This document shows positions 33,409 to 43,000 of a DNA stretch of 64,000 nucleotides, piece after piece (positions within the stretch are counted from its first letter, which is position 1; each line of letters begins with the position of its first letter). Source of the stretch: Bacteroidales bacterium UBA6851 (GTDB taxonomy: Bacteria > Bacteroidota > Bacteroidia > Bacteroidales > UBA932); contig DKDJ01000002.1 in NCBI GenBank assembly GCA_002451795.1, forward strand, positions 74,234-138,233. The letters are read 5' to 3'. The translations under genes and the position numbers were made by a program. The notes beneath the pieces are model-generated. The model did no database searches. It was not told the origin of the DNA and was given only the letters and a program-made list of their open reading frames with translations.

Positions 33409-35313
33409 ATGGGAAAGATTATTGGAATCGACCTCGGTACCACGAATTCATGTGTGGCCGTAATGGAAGGCAATCAGCCTACCGTCATTATCAACGAGGA
33501 GGGTGCAAGAACAACTCCTTCAGTTGTTGCATTCACTGACAATGGTGAGCGTAAAGTCGGTAATCCTGCCAAACGTCAGGCTATTACCAATCCTAAGAAT
33601 ACAGTGTTCTCTATAAAGAGATTTATGGGTGAGACATACGATCAGGTAAGCAGGGAAATCGCACGTGTCCCTTACAATGTCGTACGTGGCGAGAATAATA
33701 CTCCACGTGTGGACATCTCTGGCCGTCAGTATTCACCTCAGGAAATTTCTGCCATTATTCTTCAGAAGATGAAGAAGATTGCAGAGGACTATCTCCGTCA
33801 GGATGTTACAGAGGCTGTGATTACAGTTCCTGCATATTTCTCCGACTCTCAGCGTCAGGCTACTAAGGAAGCTGGTAAGATTGCAGGTCTTGATGTTAAG
33901 CGTATCATCAACGAACCTACTGCTGCCGCTCTTGCATACGGCCTTGACAAGAAGAACAAGAATATGAAAGTCGCTGTGTACGACCTTGGTGGTGGTACAT
34001 TCGATATTTCCATCCTTGAGCTTGGTGACGGTGTATTCGAGGTTAAGTCTACAAACGGTGATACCCACCTTGGAGGTGATGATTTCGACCATGCCATCAT
34101 AGAGTGGCTCGCAAGGGAGTTCGCTACCGAGAACGGTGGAATTGACCTTAAGAAAGACCCTATGGCACTGCAGCGTCTTAAGGAGGCTGCCGAAAAGGCA
34201 AAGATTGAACTCTCCAATGCATCTAGCGCAGAAATCAACCTGCCATATATCACAGCTGTAGACGGTATGCCTAAGCATTTGGTAAAGACTCTTACAAGGG
34301 CCAAGTTCGAGGCTATGTGCGATGACCTCTTCCAGCGCTCCATCGAGCCTTGCCGCAAGGCTCTTTCAGATGCTCATTTGAGCGCTTCCGATATTGATGA
34401 GGTGCTTCTGGTAGGTGGTTCTACACGTATTCCTAAGGTTCAGGAACTTGTTAAGAACTTCTTCGGAAAAGAGCCTAACAAGAGTGTAAACCCTGATGAG
34501 GTCGTAGCCATCGGCGCAGCCATCCAGGGTGGTGTACTTGCTGGTGATGTGAAGGATGTACTTCTTCTGGATGTTACTCCGCTTTCACTTGGTATCGAAA
34601 CTCTCGGTGGTGTGATGACCAAGCTTATTGAAGCCAATACAACCATTCCTGTGCACAAGGATCAGGTGTTCTCCACTGCTGCTGACAACCAGCCTTCAGT
34701 AGAGGTACGTGTCCTTCAGGGAGAGCGTCCAATGGCTAAAGATAACAAGCAGATTGGTGTGTTCCATCTTGACGGTATCGCTCCGGCTCCTCGTGGAATA
34801 CCTCAGATTGAAGTATCCTTCGATATTGATACCAACGGTATCCTTAGTGTTTCTGCAAAGGATAAGGCTACAGGCAAGGAACAGCACATCCGTATTGAGG
34901 CTTCAAGTGGCCTGAGTGATGAGGAGATCAAGAGGATGCGTGATGAAGCCAAGGCCAATGAGGAGGCCGATAAGGCAGAGAAGGAAAGGGTTGATAAGAT
35001 CAACAACGCTGATGCTATGGTCTTCCAGACCCAGAAAAACCTTAAAGAGTATGGAGACAAGATTCCGGCCGAGAAGAAGAGTGCTATTGAGAATGCTTGC
35101 AATGGATTGAAGAAAGCTGTGGATGAGAAGAACGTTGCTGACATTGACAGGTACAATTCTGAACTTGAGGCTGCTTGGCATGCTGCTTCAGAGGATATGG
35201 CTAAGGCAGCACAGCAGGCTAATCCACAGGGCCCGCAAGGTCCACAAGGCCCAGAAGGTCCTCAGGGTCCGGAAGGTCCACAGGGTCCAACTCCTGACTA
35301 TGGTAACAACTAG
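33409..35313 (+). CDS. dnaK: Hsp70 chaperone DnaK with a Gly-Pro-rich tail
   Basis: ATP-dependent chaperone of 634 residues. The ATPase domain (IGIDLGTTNSCVAV, YDLGGGTFDIS, VGGSTRIPKVQ), the linker DVLLLDVTPLSLG, the substrate-binding domain and the helical lid are all normal. The end is not: residues 608-628 are seven consecutive Gly-Pro-X triplets (X is Gln, Glu or Thr), followed by PDYGNN. Bacterial DnaK proteins usually end in a disordered acidic tail with an EEVD or EEVK-like motif, which is absent here. The repeat is coded by varied codons, so it is kept at protein level and is not a simple DNA slippage product. No grpE or dnaJ is adjacent. Confidence 0.97.
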   Translation: MGKIIGIDLGTTNSCVAVMEGNQPTVIINEEGARTTPSVVAFTDNGERKVGNPAKRQAITNPKNTVFSIKRFMGETYDQVSREIARVPYNVVRGENNTPRVDISGRQYSPQEISAIILQKMKKIAEDYLRQDVTEAVITVPAYFSDSQRQATKEAGKIAGLDVKRIINEPTAAALAYGLDKKNKNMKVAVYDLGGGTFDISILELGDGVFEVKSTNGDTHLGGDDFDHAIIEWLAREFATENGGIDLKKDPMALQRLKEAAEKAKIELSNASSAEINLPYITAVDGMPKHLVKTLTRAKFEAMCDDLFQRSIEPCRKALSDAHLSASDIDEVLLVGGSTRIPKVQELVKNFFGKEPNKSVNPDEVVAIGAAIQGGVLAGDVKDVLLLDVTPLSLGIETLGGVMTKLIEANTTIPVHKDQVFSTAADNQPSVEVRVLQGERPMAKDNKQIGVFHLDGIAPAPRGIPQIEVSFDIDTNGILSVSAKDKATGKEQHIRIEASSGLSDEEIKRMRDEAKANEEADKAEKERVDKINNADAMVFQTQKNLKEYGDKIPAEKKSAIENACNGLKKAVDEKNVADIDRYNSELEAAWHAASEDMAKAAQQANPQGPQGPQGPEGPQGPEGPQGPTPDYGNN

Positions 35314-35340
35314 TGGCTTGACCACTTGACCTATAAATTT

Positions 35341-35373
35341 GCCGCAGGTTCAGAAATGAGCCTGCGGCTTTTT
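35341..35373 (+). terminator. Terminator after dnaK
   Basis: A strong hairpin: GCCGCAGGTTC / GAGCCTGCGGC (11 bp, one G-T pair) with a 6-nt loop, followed by TTTTT. The recQ promoter starts directly after it. Confidence 0.85.
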
Positions 35374-35376
35374 GTG

Positions 35377-35384
35377 TATATTTG
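35377..35384 (+). promoter_or_regulatory. Minus-7 element before recQ (near-leaderless mRNA)
   Basis: TATATTTG, an exact match, ends 4 bp before the recQ ATG at 35389. The transcript would begin at or within a few bases of the start codon, so recQ is probably translated from a leaderless mRNA. Confidence 0.55.
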
Positions 35385-35388
35385 TAGT

Positions 35389-37179
35389 ATGACTTCACTT
35401 GAGATATTGAAACAGTATTGGGGCTATGATTCGTTCAGACCGATGCAGGATGAGATAATCGGTGCTGCTGTGGACGGCCACGATGTCCTTGCCATACTTC
35501 CTACGGGAGGTGGCAAGTCAATATGCTTTCAGGTCCCGGCTCTGATGAGGGAAGGCATCGCTCTGGTAGTCACCCCTTTGGTGGCTCTCATGAAAGATCA
35601 GGTGCAGAATCTTGCCAAGCGCGGCATAAAAGCCCTTGCCGTTTACGCAGGGATGAGCAGACGGGAGATAGACCTTGCTTTGAACAATGCTGCTTATGGT
35701 GACTTCAAGTTCCTGTATATTTCGCCAGAGCGTCTTTCTACCCAGTTGTTCCGTTCGTATCTCGAAGTCATGAACATCAGTTATATAGTAGTGGATGAAG
35801 CGCACTGTATTTCTCAGTGGGGGTATGATTTTAGGCCTGATTACCTTCATATTGCGGATGTGAGAAAAGTGGTGAAGGCTCCTATTATCGCGCTTACTGC
35901 AACTGCTACTCCGCAGGTGGCGCGGGATATAGTGGAGAAGCTCCTTCCGGAAGGGACAGAAAGCCAGCGAAGTCGTGCCAGAAATGATTTCCGCGTGTTG
36001 CGAAGCGGGTTTGAACGTCCCAATCTGACATACGTGGTGAGGAAGTGCGAGGACAAATTAGGAAAACTTCTTGACGTCTGTCGTTCTGTGCCGGGTTCAG
36101 GAATAGTGTATATGCGAAGCAGGAACAAGTGCGAGGAAGTCTCATCCTTTCTTTTGGCGCAAGGTATCAGCGCATCGTTCTACCATGCCGGTCTCAGTGC
36201 CGCAGTTAGGGCCGAGCGTCAGGAGTCGTGGAAGAGGGGGGAGGTAAGGGTGATGGTGTGCACCAATGCTTTCGGAATGGGCATTGACAAGCCTGATGTA
36301 CGTTTCGTGGTGCACCTTAGCCTTGCGGACAGCCCTGAGTCGTATTTCCAGGAAGCTGGACGTGCCGGGCGTGACGGGAAGCCTTCCTGGGCGGTTCTTG
36401 TATGGAACTCTTCGGACCTCAAGCGCATTGAGATGCTTAAGCGGCTCTCGTTCCCAGCACCCGAATATATAGAGGATATATACCAGAAAGTCCATATCTT
36501 CTCGCAGATTCCTTATGATCAGGGGGCGGGCGCACAAGTGAAGTTTGACATGGCCCTGTTCTGCAGTCATTTCTCTCTCAAGCAGTCTGAGGTTTTTTAT
36601 GCACTGAAGTACCTTGAGATGTCTGACCATCTAAGCTATAGCGAGGACGTGGATATTGCTACGAGGGTGAAGATACTGATAGACCGTAAGTCTATGTATG
36701 ATTTTGATTTTCAGGATGAAACTCAGGAGCGTCTTCTTGAGGTACTGATGAGGAAGTATCCTGGAATCTGCTCTTTTACAGTACCGGTGGACGAAGAGGG
36801 GCTTTCGCGGCAGTGCGGAATTTCTGTTCCGTCGCTCCGGCAGAGCCTTTATGGGCTTTCTGTACTTCATTTGATAAAGTATGTGCCTTGCTCTCATGAT
36901 AGCGTGATATTCCTTCATCATGCTAGACTTATGCCAGGTAATCTCGACCTCCAGCTCTCCAAATATGTTTTCTTGCGGGACAACTATATTCATCGGAGTG
37001 ATGCCATGGTCGAATATGCATCGGAGACGAACGAGTGCCGCTCGCGGTTTCTTCTGCGCTACTTCGGTCAAGAAGAGAGTTCGGACTGTGGAAAGTGCGA
37101 TGTATGCAGAAGCATAAAGGCCAAGTCTTCTGCCCCGGAGGAGCGAGCCCGGTATGACAAATTTGTGGATAAGTCGTGA
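35389..37179 (+). CDS. RecQ-family ATP-dependent DNA helicase
   Basis: 3'-5' DNA helicase of 596 residues. Two earlier in-frame Met codons lie in the terminator and promoter, so 35389 (MTSLEILKQYWGY) is the start. The helicase core is complete: FRPMQDEI (motif 0), LPTGGGKSICFQ (Walker A), VVDEAHCISQWGYDFRPDY (DEAH box) and QEAGRAGRDGKP (motif VI). After the core come a winged-helix-like region and, at the very C-terminus, a zinc-binding cysteine set (ECRSRFLL ... DCGKCDVC). The zinc cluster at the end and the lack of an HRDC domain set it apart from E. coli RecQ and place it in the shorter second RecQ type common in Bacteroidota. It follows dnaK but has its own promoter. Confidence 0.9.
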   Translation: MTSLEILKQYWGYDSFRPMQDEIIGAAVDGHDVLAILPTGGGKSICFQVPALMREGIALVVTPLVALMKDQVQNLAKRGIKALAVYAGMSRREIDLALNNAAYGDFKFLYISPERLSTQLFRSYLEVMNISYIVVDEAHCISQWGYDFRPDYLHIADVRKVVKAPIIALTATATPQVARDIVEKLLPEGTESQRSRARNDFRVLRSGFERPNLTYVVRKCEDKLGKLLDVCRSVPGSGIVYMRSRNKCEEVSSFLLAQGISASFYHAGLSAAVRAERQESWKRGEVRVMVCTNAFGMGIDKPDVRFVVHLSLADSPESYFQEAGRAGRDGKPSWAVLVWNSSDLKRIEMLKRLSFPAPEYIEDIYQKVHIFSQIPYDQGAGAQVKFDMALFCSHFSLKQSEVFYALKYLEMSDHLSYSEDVDIATRVKILIDRKSMYDFDFQDETQERLLEVLMRKYPGICSFTVPVDEEGLSRQCGISVPSLRQSLYGLSVLHLIKYVPCSHDSVIFLHHARLMPGNLDLQLSKYVFLRDNYIHRSDAMVEYASETNECRSRFLLRYFGQEESSDCGKCDVCRSIKAKSSAPEERARYDKFVDKS

Positions 37180-37189
37180 GTTTTTTCCT

Positions 37190-37197
37190 TATATTTG
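37190..37197 (+). promoter_or_regulatory. Minus-7 element before the MBL hydrolase gene
   Basis: TATATTTG at 37190-37197 ends 7 bp before the ATG at 37205, again predicting a leader of only a few bases. It lies directly after the recQ stop codon. Confidence 0.5.
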
Positions 37198-37204
37198 CGG
37201 CTTG

Positions 37205-38062
37205 ATGAAAGCGAAACTTACTTTTTTGGGTACGGGTACGTCTCAGGGAGTGCCCATGATAGGATGTGACTGTCCGGTGTGCAAATCTGCTGATCCGAGA
37301 GATAAGCGTTTGCGCTCTTCTGCGCTGGTCGAGTATTGCGGGCTGACGATTCTTGTAGATGCAGGGCCAGACTTTAGATACCAGATGCTCCGCAGCAATG
37401 TAAGACACCTTGATGCGATATTGCTGACGCACAATCATAAGGATCACACAGGGGGACTTGATGATATAAGGGCGTTTAATCTCATTGAGCATCATCCTGT
37501 CAATATATATTGCCAGCAGTATGTGGTGGAGTCTCTCAAGAGAGAGTATTCATACGCGTTCGCCCAGACCAAGTATCCAGGCTCTCCGGAGTGGAGGGTG
37601 CACGTTATAGACTCTCTTGCCCCATTCAAGGTCCATTCCAATGCGGGGGAGGAGGTTCTTGTGTGGGAAAAGGGCTTTGGATATAGGCATTACGCGCCGC
37701 AGTCGGCACAAGATGCTGTAGCAGAGATAGTCCCTATTCAGGGATGGCACTTGAGTACCAATGAGCTGAGTGTGCTTGGGTACAGGTTCGGTAATATCGC
37801 TTATTTGACTGACATAAAGCACATTGATGAGAGTGAGTATGAGAAGCTCAAAGGAGTGGAGTATGTTACTCTTGGGTGCGTCAAGATAGACGAGCACCGC
37901 TCTCATCCTTCGCTGCAGCAGTGTCTTGACTTCTTTGAAAGGGTAGGGGCCAAGGAATCTTACATCACGCACATGTCACATCTTCTGCCTAAATACGAAG
38001 ATTTCGCCAAGATGCTCCCGGAACATGTGCATCCTGCATACGATGGACTTGTTATAGGGTAA
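37205..38062 (+). CDS. MBL-fold metal-dependent hydrolase (PhnP-like)
   Basis: Metallo-beta-lactamase-fold enzyme of 285 residues. The start at 37205 (MKAKLTFLGTG) follows the promoter; the upstream 17 in-frame codons belong to the recQ tail. It carries the metal motif THNHKDHTGG (HxHxDH), a second Asp (YLTDIKHI) and a late His (THMSH). The N-terminal IGCDCPVC with paired cysteines recalls PhnP-type phosphodiesterases, which have a structural zinc there. The substrate could be a cyclic phosphodiester, but no phn genes are nearby. The 3' end overlaps the convergent mtaB by 11 bp. Confidence 0.8.
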   Translation: MKAKLTFLGTGTSQGVPMIGCDCPVCKSADPRDKRLRSSALVEYCGLTILVDAGPDFRYQMLRSNVRHLDAILLTHNHKDHTGGLDDIRAFNLIEHHPVNIYCQQYVVESLKREYSYAFAQTKYPGSPEWRVHVIDSLAPFKVHSNAGEEVLVWEKGFGYRHYAPQSAQDAVAEIVPIQGWHLSTNELSVLGYRFGNIAYLTDIKHIDESEYEKLKGVEYVTLGCVKIDEHRSHPSLQQCLDFFERVGAKESYITHMSHLLPKYEDFAKMLPEHVHPAYDGLVIG

Positions 38063-39287
38063 TATCTACTATGGTATTGACAAGAGCCTTGTCATAAGGC
38101 CTTTCCACACGTACGTAATTGCCTGTATAGCCTTCCATCATTCCGTTTTTGCAGGCGGATTCAAACAGTACTTTTTCGCTGATGCCCCGATTGGATTCAA
38201 TGAATTCATCGTGTAGTTGGGCGCAAAGTTGTTCGAGTATGGCCACGCGATGTTTCTTCTCCTCCTCACTGACCTGTTCTGGCATGGAAGCCGCAGGCGT
38301 CCCTGGTCTTCTGGAGTAGGGGAATACGTGTATGAATGCCGGTCTTACAGATTCTATGAAACTCTTCGTCTGAAGGAAGAGCTCCTCGCTTTCGCCTGGA
38401 AGCCCTACCATTACATCTATGCCGAAGAATACCTTTGGCCTCCCTGGAGTCTCCATCTGGGAGCGAATATAGTCAATCTTACCCTTGAAGAAAGCCGTGT
38501 CGTAGTGCCTTCCCATGGCTTCGAGCTGGCTGTCAACACCTGTTTGGAGGGGTATATGGAAATGAGGCTGGAACTTTGTTCCAGAGGCAATCCAATCCAC
38601 TATTTCTTCAGTTATCAGGTTGGGTTCAATACTTGAGATTCTATATCTTTCTATGCCGTTTACCTCATTTAAAGCCTTGAGCAGATCCAGAAACGTCTCT
38701 CCTGTGGTTCTTCCGAAATCGCCTGTATTGACGCCCGTCAGCACAATCTCCTTTACTCCTTCAGAGGCTATCTTCTCAGCGCACTCTACACATTCGCTTA
38801 TGGGAATATTGCGGCTCCTTCCCCTTGCGTAAGGGACAGTGCAGTACTTGCAGAAATTGTTGCACCCGTCTTGGACCTTGAGGAAAGAGCGGGTGCGCTC
38901 GCCTGTGCTGTATGCTCCGAATACTCGAGGAACGTCTGTCCCTGGTACTGCACCTCCGTGGAGAGTCTCGGATACGACGAAAGCCTTTTCCTCTGCACCG
39001 AATACGCGTGTGACCCCATCAATTTGTTCTATCTCTTCTCTTCTGAGCTGAGCGCTGCACCCGGTCACCACAATTCTTGCCGCTGGATTGACCCGGTGGA
39101 CCTTGCGTATAAGGTTGCGAGATTTGCTGTCGGAAGTGGCAGTGACAGAACAGGTATTTATAAGATAAATGTCTGCTTTATCCTGCCATGGCACTACCTC
39201 AAGTCCGGCTTCCTTGAATCCTCTTTCGTATGTAGATGTTTCGGCATAGTTGAGCTTGCAGCCGAGAGTTAGAAATGCTATTTTCAT
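38052..39287 (-). CDS. mtaB: tRNA t6A37 C2-methylthiotransferase
   Basis: Radical-SAM enzyme of 411 residues that turns t6A37 of tRNA into ms2t6A37. An N-terminal UPF0004 domain with conserved cysteines (TLGCKLN, INTCSVT, VTGCSAQ) holds one [4Fe-4S] cluster. The radical-SAM motif CNNFCKYC holds the other, and a C-terminal TRAM-like domain (NGMMEGYTGNYVRVERP) ends the protein. It starts 1 bp after the upstream rsmI-like gene, so the two RNA-modification genes are co-transcribed. tsaD, needed to make t6A itself, lies 5 kb away on the other strand. Confidence 0.93.
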   Translation of the reverse strand: MKIAFLTLGCKLNYAETSTYERGFKEAGLEVVPWQDKADIYLINTCSVTATSDSKSRNLIRKVHRVNPAARIVVTGCSAQLRREEIEQIDGVTRVFGAEEKAFVVSETLHGGAVPGTDVPRVFGAYSTGERTRSFLKVQDGCNNFCKYCTVPYARGRSRNIPISECVECAEKIASEGVKEIVLTGVNTGDFGRTTGETFLDLLKALNEVNGIERYRISSIEPNLITEEIVDWIASGTKFQPHFHIPLQTGVDSQLEAMGRHYDTAFFKGKIDYIRSQMETPGRPKVFFGIDVMVGLPGESEELFLQTKSFIESVRPAFIHVFPYSRRPGTPAASMPEQVSEEEKKHRVAILEQLCAQLHDEFIESNRGISEKVLFESACKNGMMEGYTGNYVRVERPYDKALVNTIVDITL

Positions 39288-40001
39288 TTATTGAGCAAGT
39301 AATATGAATACACATGGGCGTTTGCCTATTGAGATAGGTGATTTGCGCCATTCAGACACTTTCCTGGTCTTGATGAACTGGGTCTCAAGGCTTATATCGG
39401 CGGCGATACAGAGCTGGGTATCGGGGGATAGAGTCTCTATCATATCAGAGAACAGTGTATCATTGCGGTATGGAGTCTCGATGATGATTTCACTCCTCGA
39501 GGCAGAGCGCGACTGCTTCTCCAGAGTTTTGAGCGTCTGTTTTCGCTGCTCTGGCTTGGCTGGTATATATCCGCAGAACTCGAAGCACTGTCCGTTAAGT
39601 CCGGAGCCCATCAGAGCCATCATCAATGAAGAAGGTCCTACAAGAGGCACAACCTCAATATCATTCTCATGACACAACTTCACCAGACGTGCCCCTGGAT
39701 CGGCGACTGCGGGCAGACCTGCCTCTGACATAAGTCCCACATCTCCACTGGTAAATAACCCTAAAAGTGCCACAACTTCCTCCTGACTGGTATGCTCGTT
39801 CAGCTCATGGAAATCGAGCTCGTCAATATGGCCTTTCTGTCCGTATTTCGAGAGGAACCGACGTGCCGTCCGCACTTCTTCCACCACAAAACATTTGAGC
39901 GAGCATGCAATCTTCAGCACATGAGCCGGAATGACCTCCTCCACAAGGTTATCTCCCAGCGGCGCCGGTATCAGGTAAAGTTTCCCCGTATATTTCGTCA
40001 T
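39288..40001 (-). CDS. RsmI-like SAM-dependent methyltransferase
   Basis: Tetrapyrrole-methylase-fold enzyme of 237 residues. The LYLIPAPLGD N-terminus, the GDVGLMSEAGLPAVADPG loop and VPLVGPSS are those of the RsmI family, which methylates the 2'-O of C1402 in 16S rRNA. Bacteroidota often carry two RsmI-like genes; this one has the PAPLGD variant instead of the ATPIGN start of canonical RsmI, so it may be the second type with another target. Its first 53 bp overlap the end of tamB in a different frame. The overlap is real because the conserved start motif lies within it. Confidence 0.75.
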   Translation of the reverse strand: MTKYTGKLYLIPAPLGDNLVEEVIPAHVLKIACSLKCFVVEEVRTARRFLSKYGQKGHIDELDFHELNEHTSQEEVVALLGLFTSGDVGLMSEAGLPAVADPGARLVKLCHENDIEVVPLVGPSSLMMALMGSGLNGQCFEFCGYIPAKPEQRKQTLKTLEKQSRSASRSEIIIETPYRNDTLFSDMIETLSPDTQLCIAADISLETQFIKTRKVSEWRKSPISIGKRPCVFILLAQ

Positions 40002-43000
40002 TTTCGATCTTTATTATTGTCTGTTCCTTCTGAACAGGAACTTCATTCTTGTCATTTTTGCGGAATAGATTGCGGAATATCTCCTTGAACCTGCTGAATT
40101 CCTTTTGGTAGCTTACACCGACACCATTGCGTTGTGAGAGGTCGAGGTAACTTGAATATTCGTCTGCGGAATGTGAGAACAGGTTGAACCTGAATCGGCC
40201 CTCCAGATCAAGTTTAATCTGGATGTCAAGATCTCCTATCATATCGCTATTGCCAGCAGTGTTGTTGTACTTCCTGTTGGCTACGCTTCCGCCCACAATT
40301 ACCCTATCGTTGAAGAGCTGTGTGGAGATGGCTACGTCAAATACGTTATTTCCGTCAGCGAGACCCTGGTATCCTATGCCCACGTCAAGTGGGATGTCAA
40401 GTTTCTGGAGGATGGAGTTGAGTTGACTTGCCATTAGCCCGGTTACATTGGACAAAAGCACATCACTTCCGTTGAACACACCTGAGCTCTCATCTGGAAT
40501 GAATGAACCCATCAGAAGTAGAGCAATGAACTGTTTCTGCAACTTGTCCTCCGTGGCGAGCGCCGACTCTACCTGAGATCTTGTGGTAGGGTTGAGATCA
40601 GGCACATTTATGCTGAATTTGATGCTCGGATTCCTAAGCCTGTCGCTGATGGTGAGTCCGCATTCCACGGCGCGCTTGATACCGTCGTTTTGTGTGTCCG
40701 GCATAAGAGGAGCAATGGATGCCTTAAGATTGTAGTTGGCCGTGATGTCTAATTCCGTGTCCGCAAGAGGGCCGCCAAACTTCACAGAACTTCCGTTCTG
40801 GATGCTGAATTCTTTGGAGATAATACTAGGAATGGAGAACTGGTAGCTTCCTTCGTTAATGATGAAGTCTCCGTTGAGGTTGAATATTGCCTTTGACGGG
40901 CGAAGGGCAATAGAGATGTTTCCGGCACCGCTAAATGATGCGACATTTCCGCTGCTTTTATCTATCTCTATAAAGGCCTTCACGCTAGGATTGATTCCCA
41001 CATCCGCTCTAATGCTGATATCCCCTCTTGCCGTGTGTCCCGGCTTGATGGCCTGAATCATCTCTTCATAAGGGTCAAGCTCTTTAGGCTTGTCTGTGAA
41101 AGTGAGAAGGTCACTGGTGGAAGTGCCTGCTAAGCCTTCAGTTGGGATGTGAACCTGACCGCTACCTACAGTATATATGTTGCCATCAATTCCTATGGAG
41201 TTGAGTGGACCGCTTATACTGGCATCACCTCCAACTCTGAGGAGTCCGTAGACAGGACGTCCCTTCTCCTCAGGCGCATCCACAACCTTGATGGCCGAGA
41301 TGTTCAGTTTTGAGTCTATTCTGAAATCCTTGAGATGGTCGAATGTGAGAGCACCGTCGAATGTGGCGCTTCCGTTTTCATTATCACTGATGGACAGGCT
41401 GTTGAAGTGGAGTCCGGAACTGTCAAGCTTCAATGGTCCATTGACGGTGTAGCTGACCCCGGTTATACCTACTTTCACCGTGAGGTCTTCTATGCGGAGG
41501 TTGTTGCTTGTGGTGGAAAGTCTGCTAGGAGGCCCTTGTATTCTTAGCTTTCCGCTCAAACTTCCGTCCATGCTGTCAAATATGTCTTCGAGGAAAACTT
41601 TCGCAGAACCAAGAGGAAACTTGTTCAGCTCGGCTGAAATGTCCATACGTCCGTCTTCAGGATAATACAGACCGCTGCCGTAGAATGCATCGCGCCCACC
41701 GATTTCGTTTCTTAAGAATAGCTCAATGTCTTCGCCCTGATTCTCAAGGATGGCAGCAAACTGGAAATTTCCAGCGTCAGCTCCTCCTACTTTGAGAGAG
41801 TCTACTCTAATGTCGGCGAGCATGCCAAGAGCTTTTCCGAAATCTGAATTTAGGAATGCTCTTCCGTCAAGCATGCCCTTGAGCCCATATTTCTTTGGCA
41901 GGAATTCGTCCACTTGTGACAAGTCAAGCTTGGAAATATTGAGGAAAAGAGTGTCGCTTCTGTCTTTGGAGATACCACCGTCTATGACGATAGACTGGGC
42001 GCCGCTAGTGATATTGAAATTGTCTACATAGATGTCGCTGCCTCGTATGGCGATGTCAGACTCTCCGAGATTCCAGACTGTCTGTCCGGCCGAGAGATAT
42101 GAATTCATCGGATGAGCCTTGATTACAAGAGTGTTGGTTGAATCTCTATATATAAGTCCGTCCGCAAGGAAGTCGCCGCCTTCTGAGATACCCGGAACTT
42201 TCGCGAAGTTCATGGATATGCTGAAAGCGTTGTCATCTGCCATGGCGTTGAGTCGAGGTTCGCGCATTTCAATCTTGCCTGAACGGATGTTGTCTCCTTT
42301 CAAGTGCATGTATAGACCATCTTCTTCGTTGTCAAAGTCTAACACAGCATTCTTGATGTATGTGGCATTGTATGCCAATCTTGGGGATGTGACGGAACCA
42401 TATAGTAGTCCATCCTTGTTTATATCTATTTTAACATGGCTGCTATCTGCTACATAGAGGCCAGGCGCGAAGAATGATAACAATTTTCTGCTATCTAGCA
42501 ATTGCAGGTCAAGACCATAGTGCCCACAAGTGCCGTGATTTGGCCCTCCATCGGAATATAATGCTCCAAGTTCTTTGCGCAAGGTGATGTTCATTACATC
42601 CTCAACCATGTCGGAAAAACCGTTGGTTGCGCATAACTTGAGGTTTGCAAACCCTGATTCCAGATTAATATGCTGCTCATCACCATATCTGTATGCCCTA
42701 ACATTGAGCCCACCTATTTCATTCTTTGCTATGCTGTTTTCCAGTATGATGTCTGAAGTGGAGGCCTCACCGTATATAAATCCGTCTCTGCTGGTGAAAT
42801 CGCCGTCGAAGTTAAGAGCCATCCTTGAAACGCCACGCTTATCAATATTGAGCGCGTGCAGATCCACATTTGATATGGCTCCGCTCGTGGAATAAGTCTG
42901 CACCCCTGTCTCATTTGACAAATCTGCCGATGCTTTCAGTCCGAAAAGCAGATTCGGGTCGATGCTTCTGGCTGATATCCTTGCTTTTCCGCTGGTAATG

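Noticed and set aside
35230..35292. Phage tail-fibre or collagen-like insertion in dnaK
   Set aside because: The frame is continuous, no mobile-element borders or composition shift are seen, and the triplets end in a normal stop codon; it is best read as the DnaK tail.
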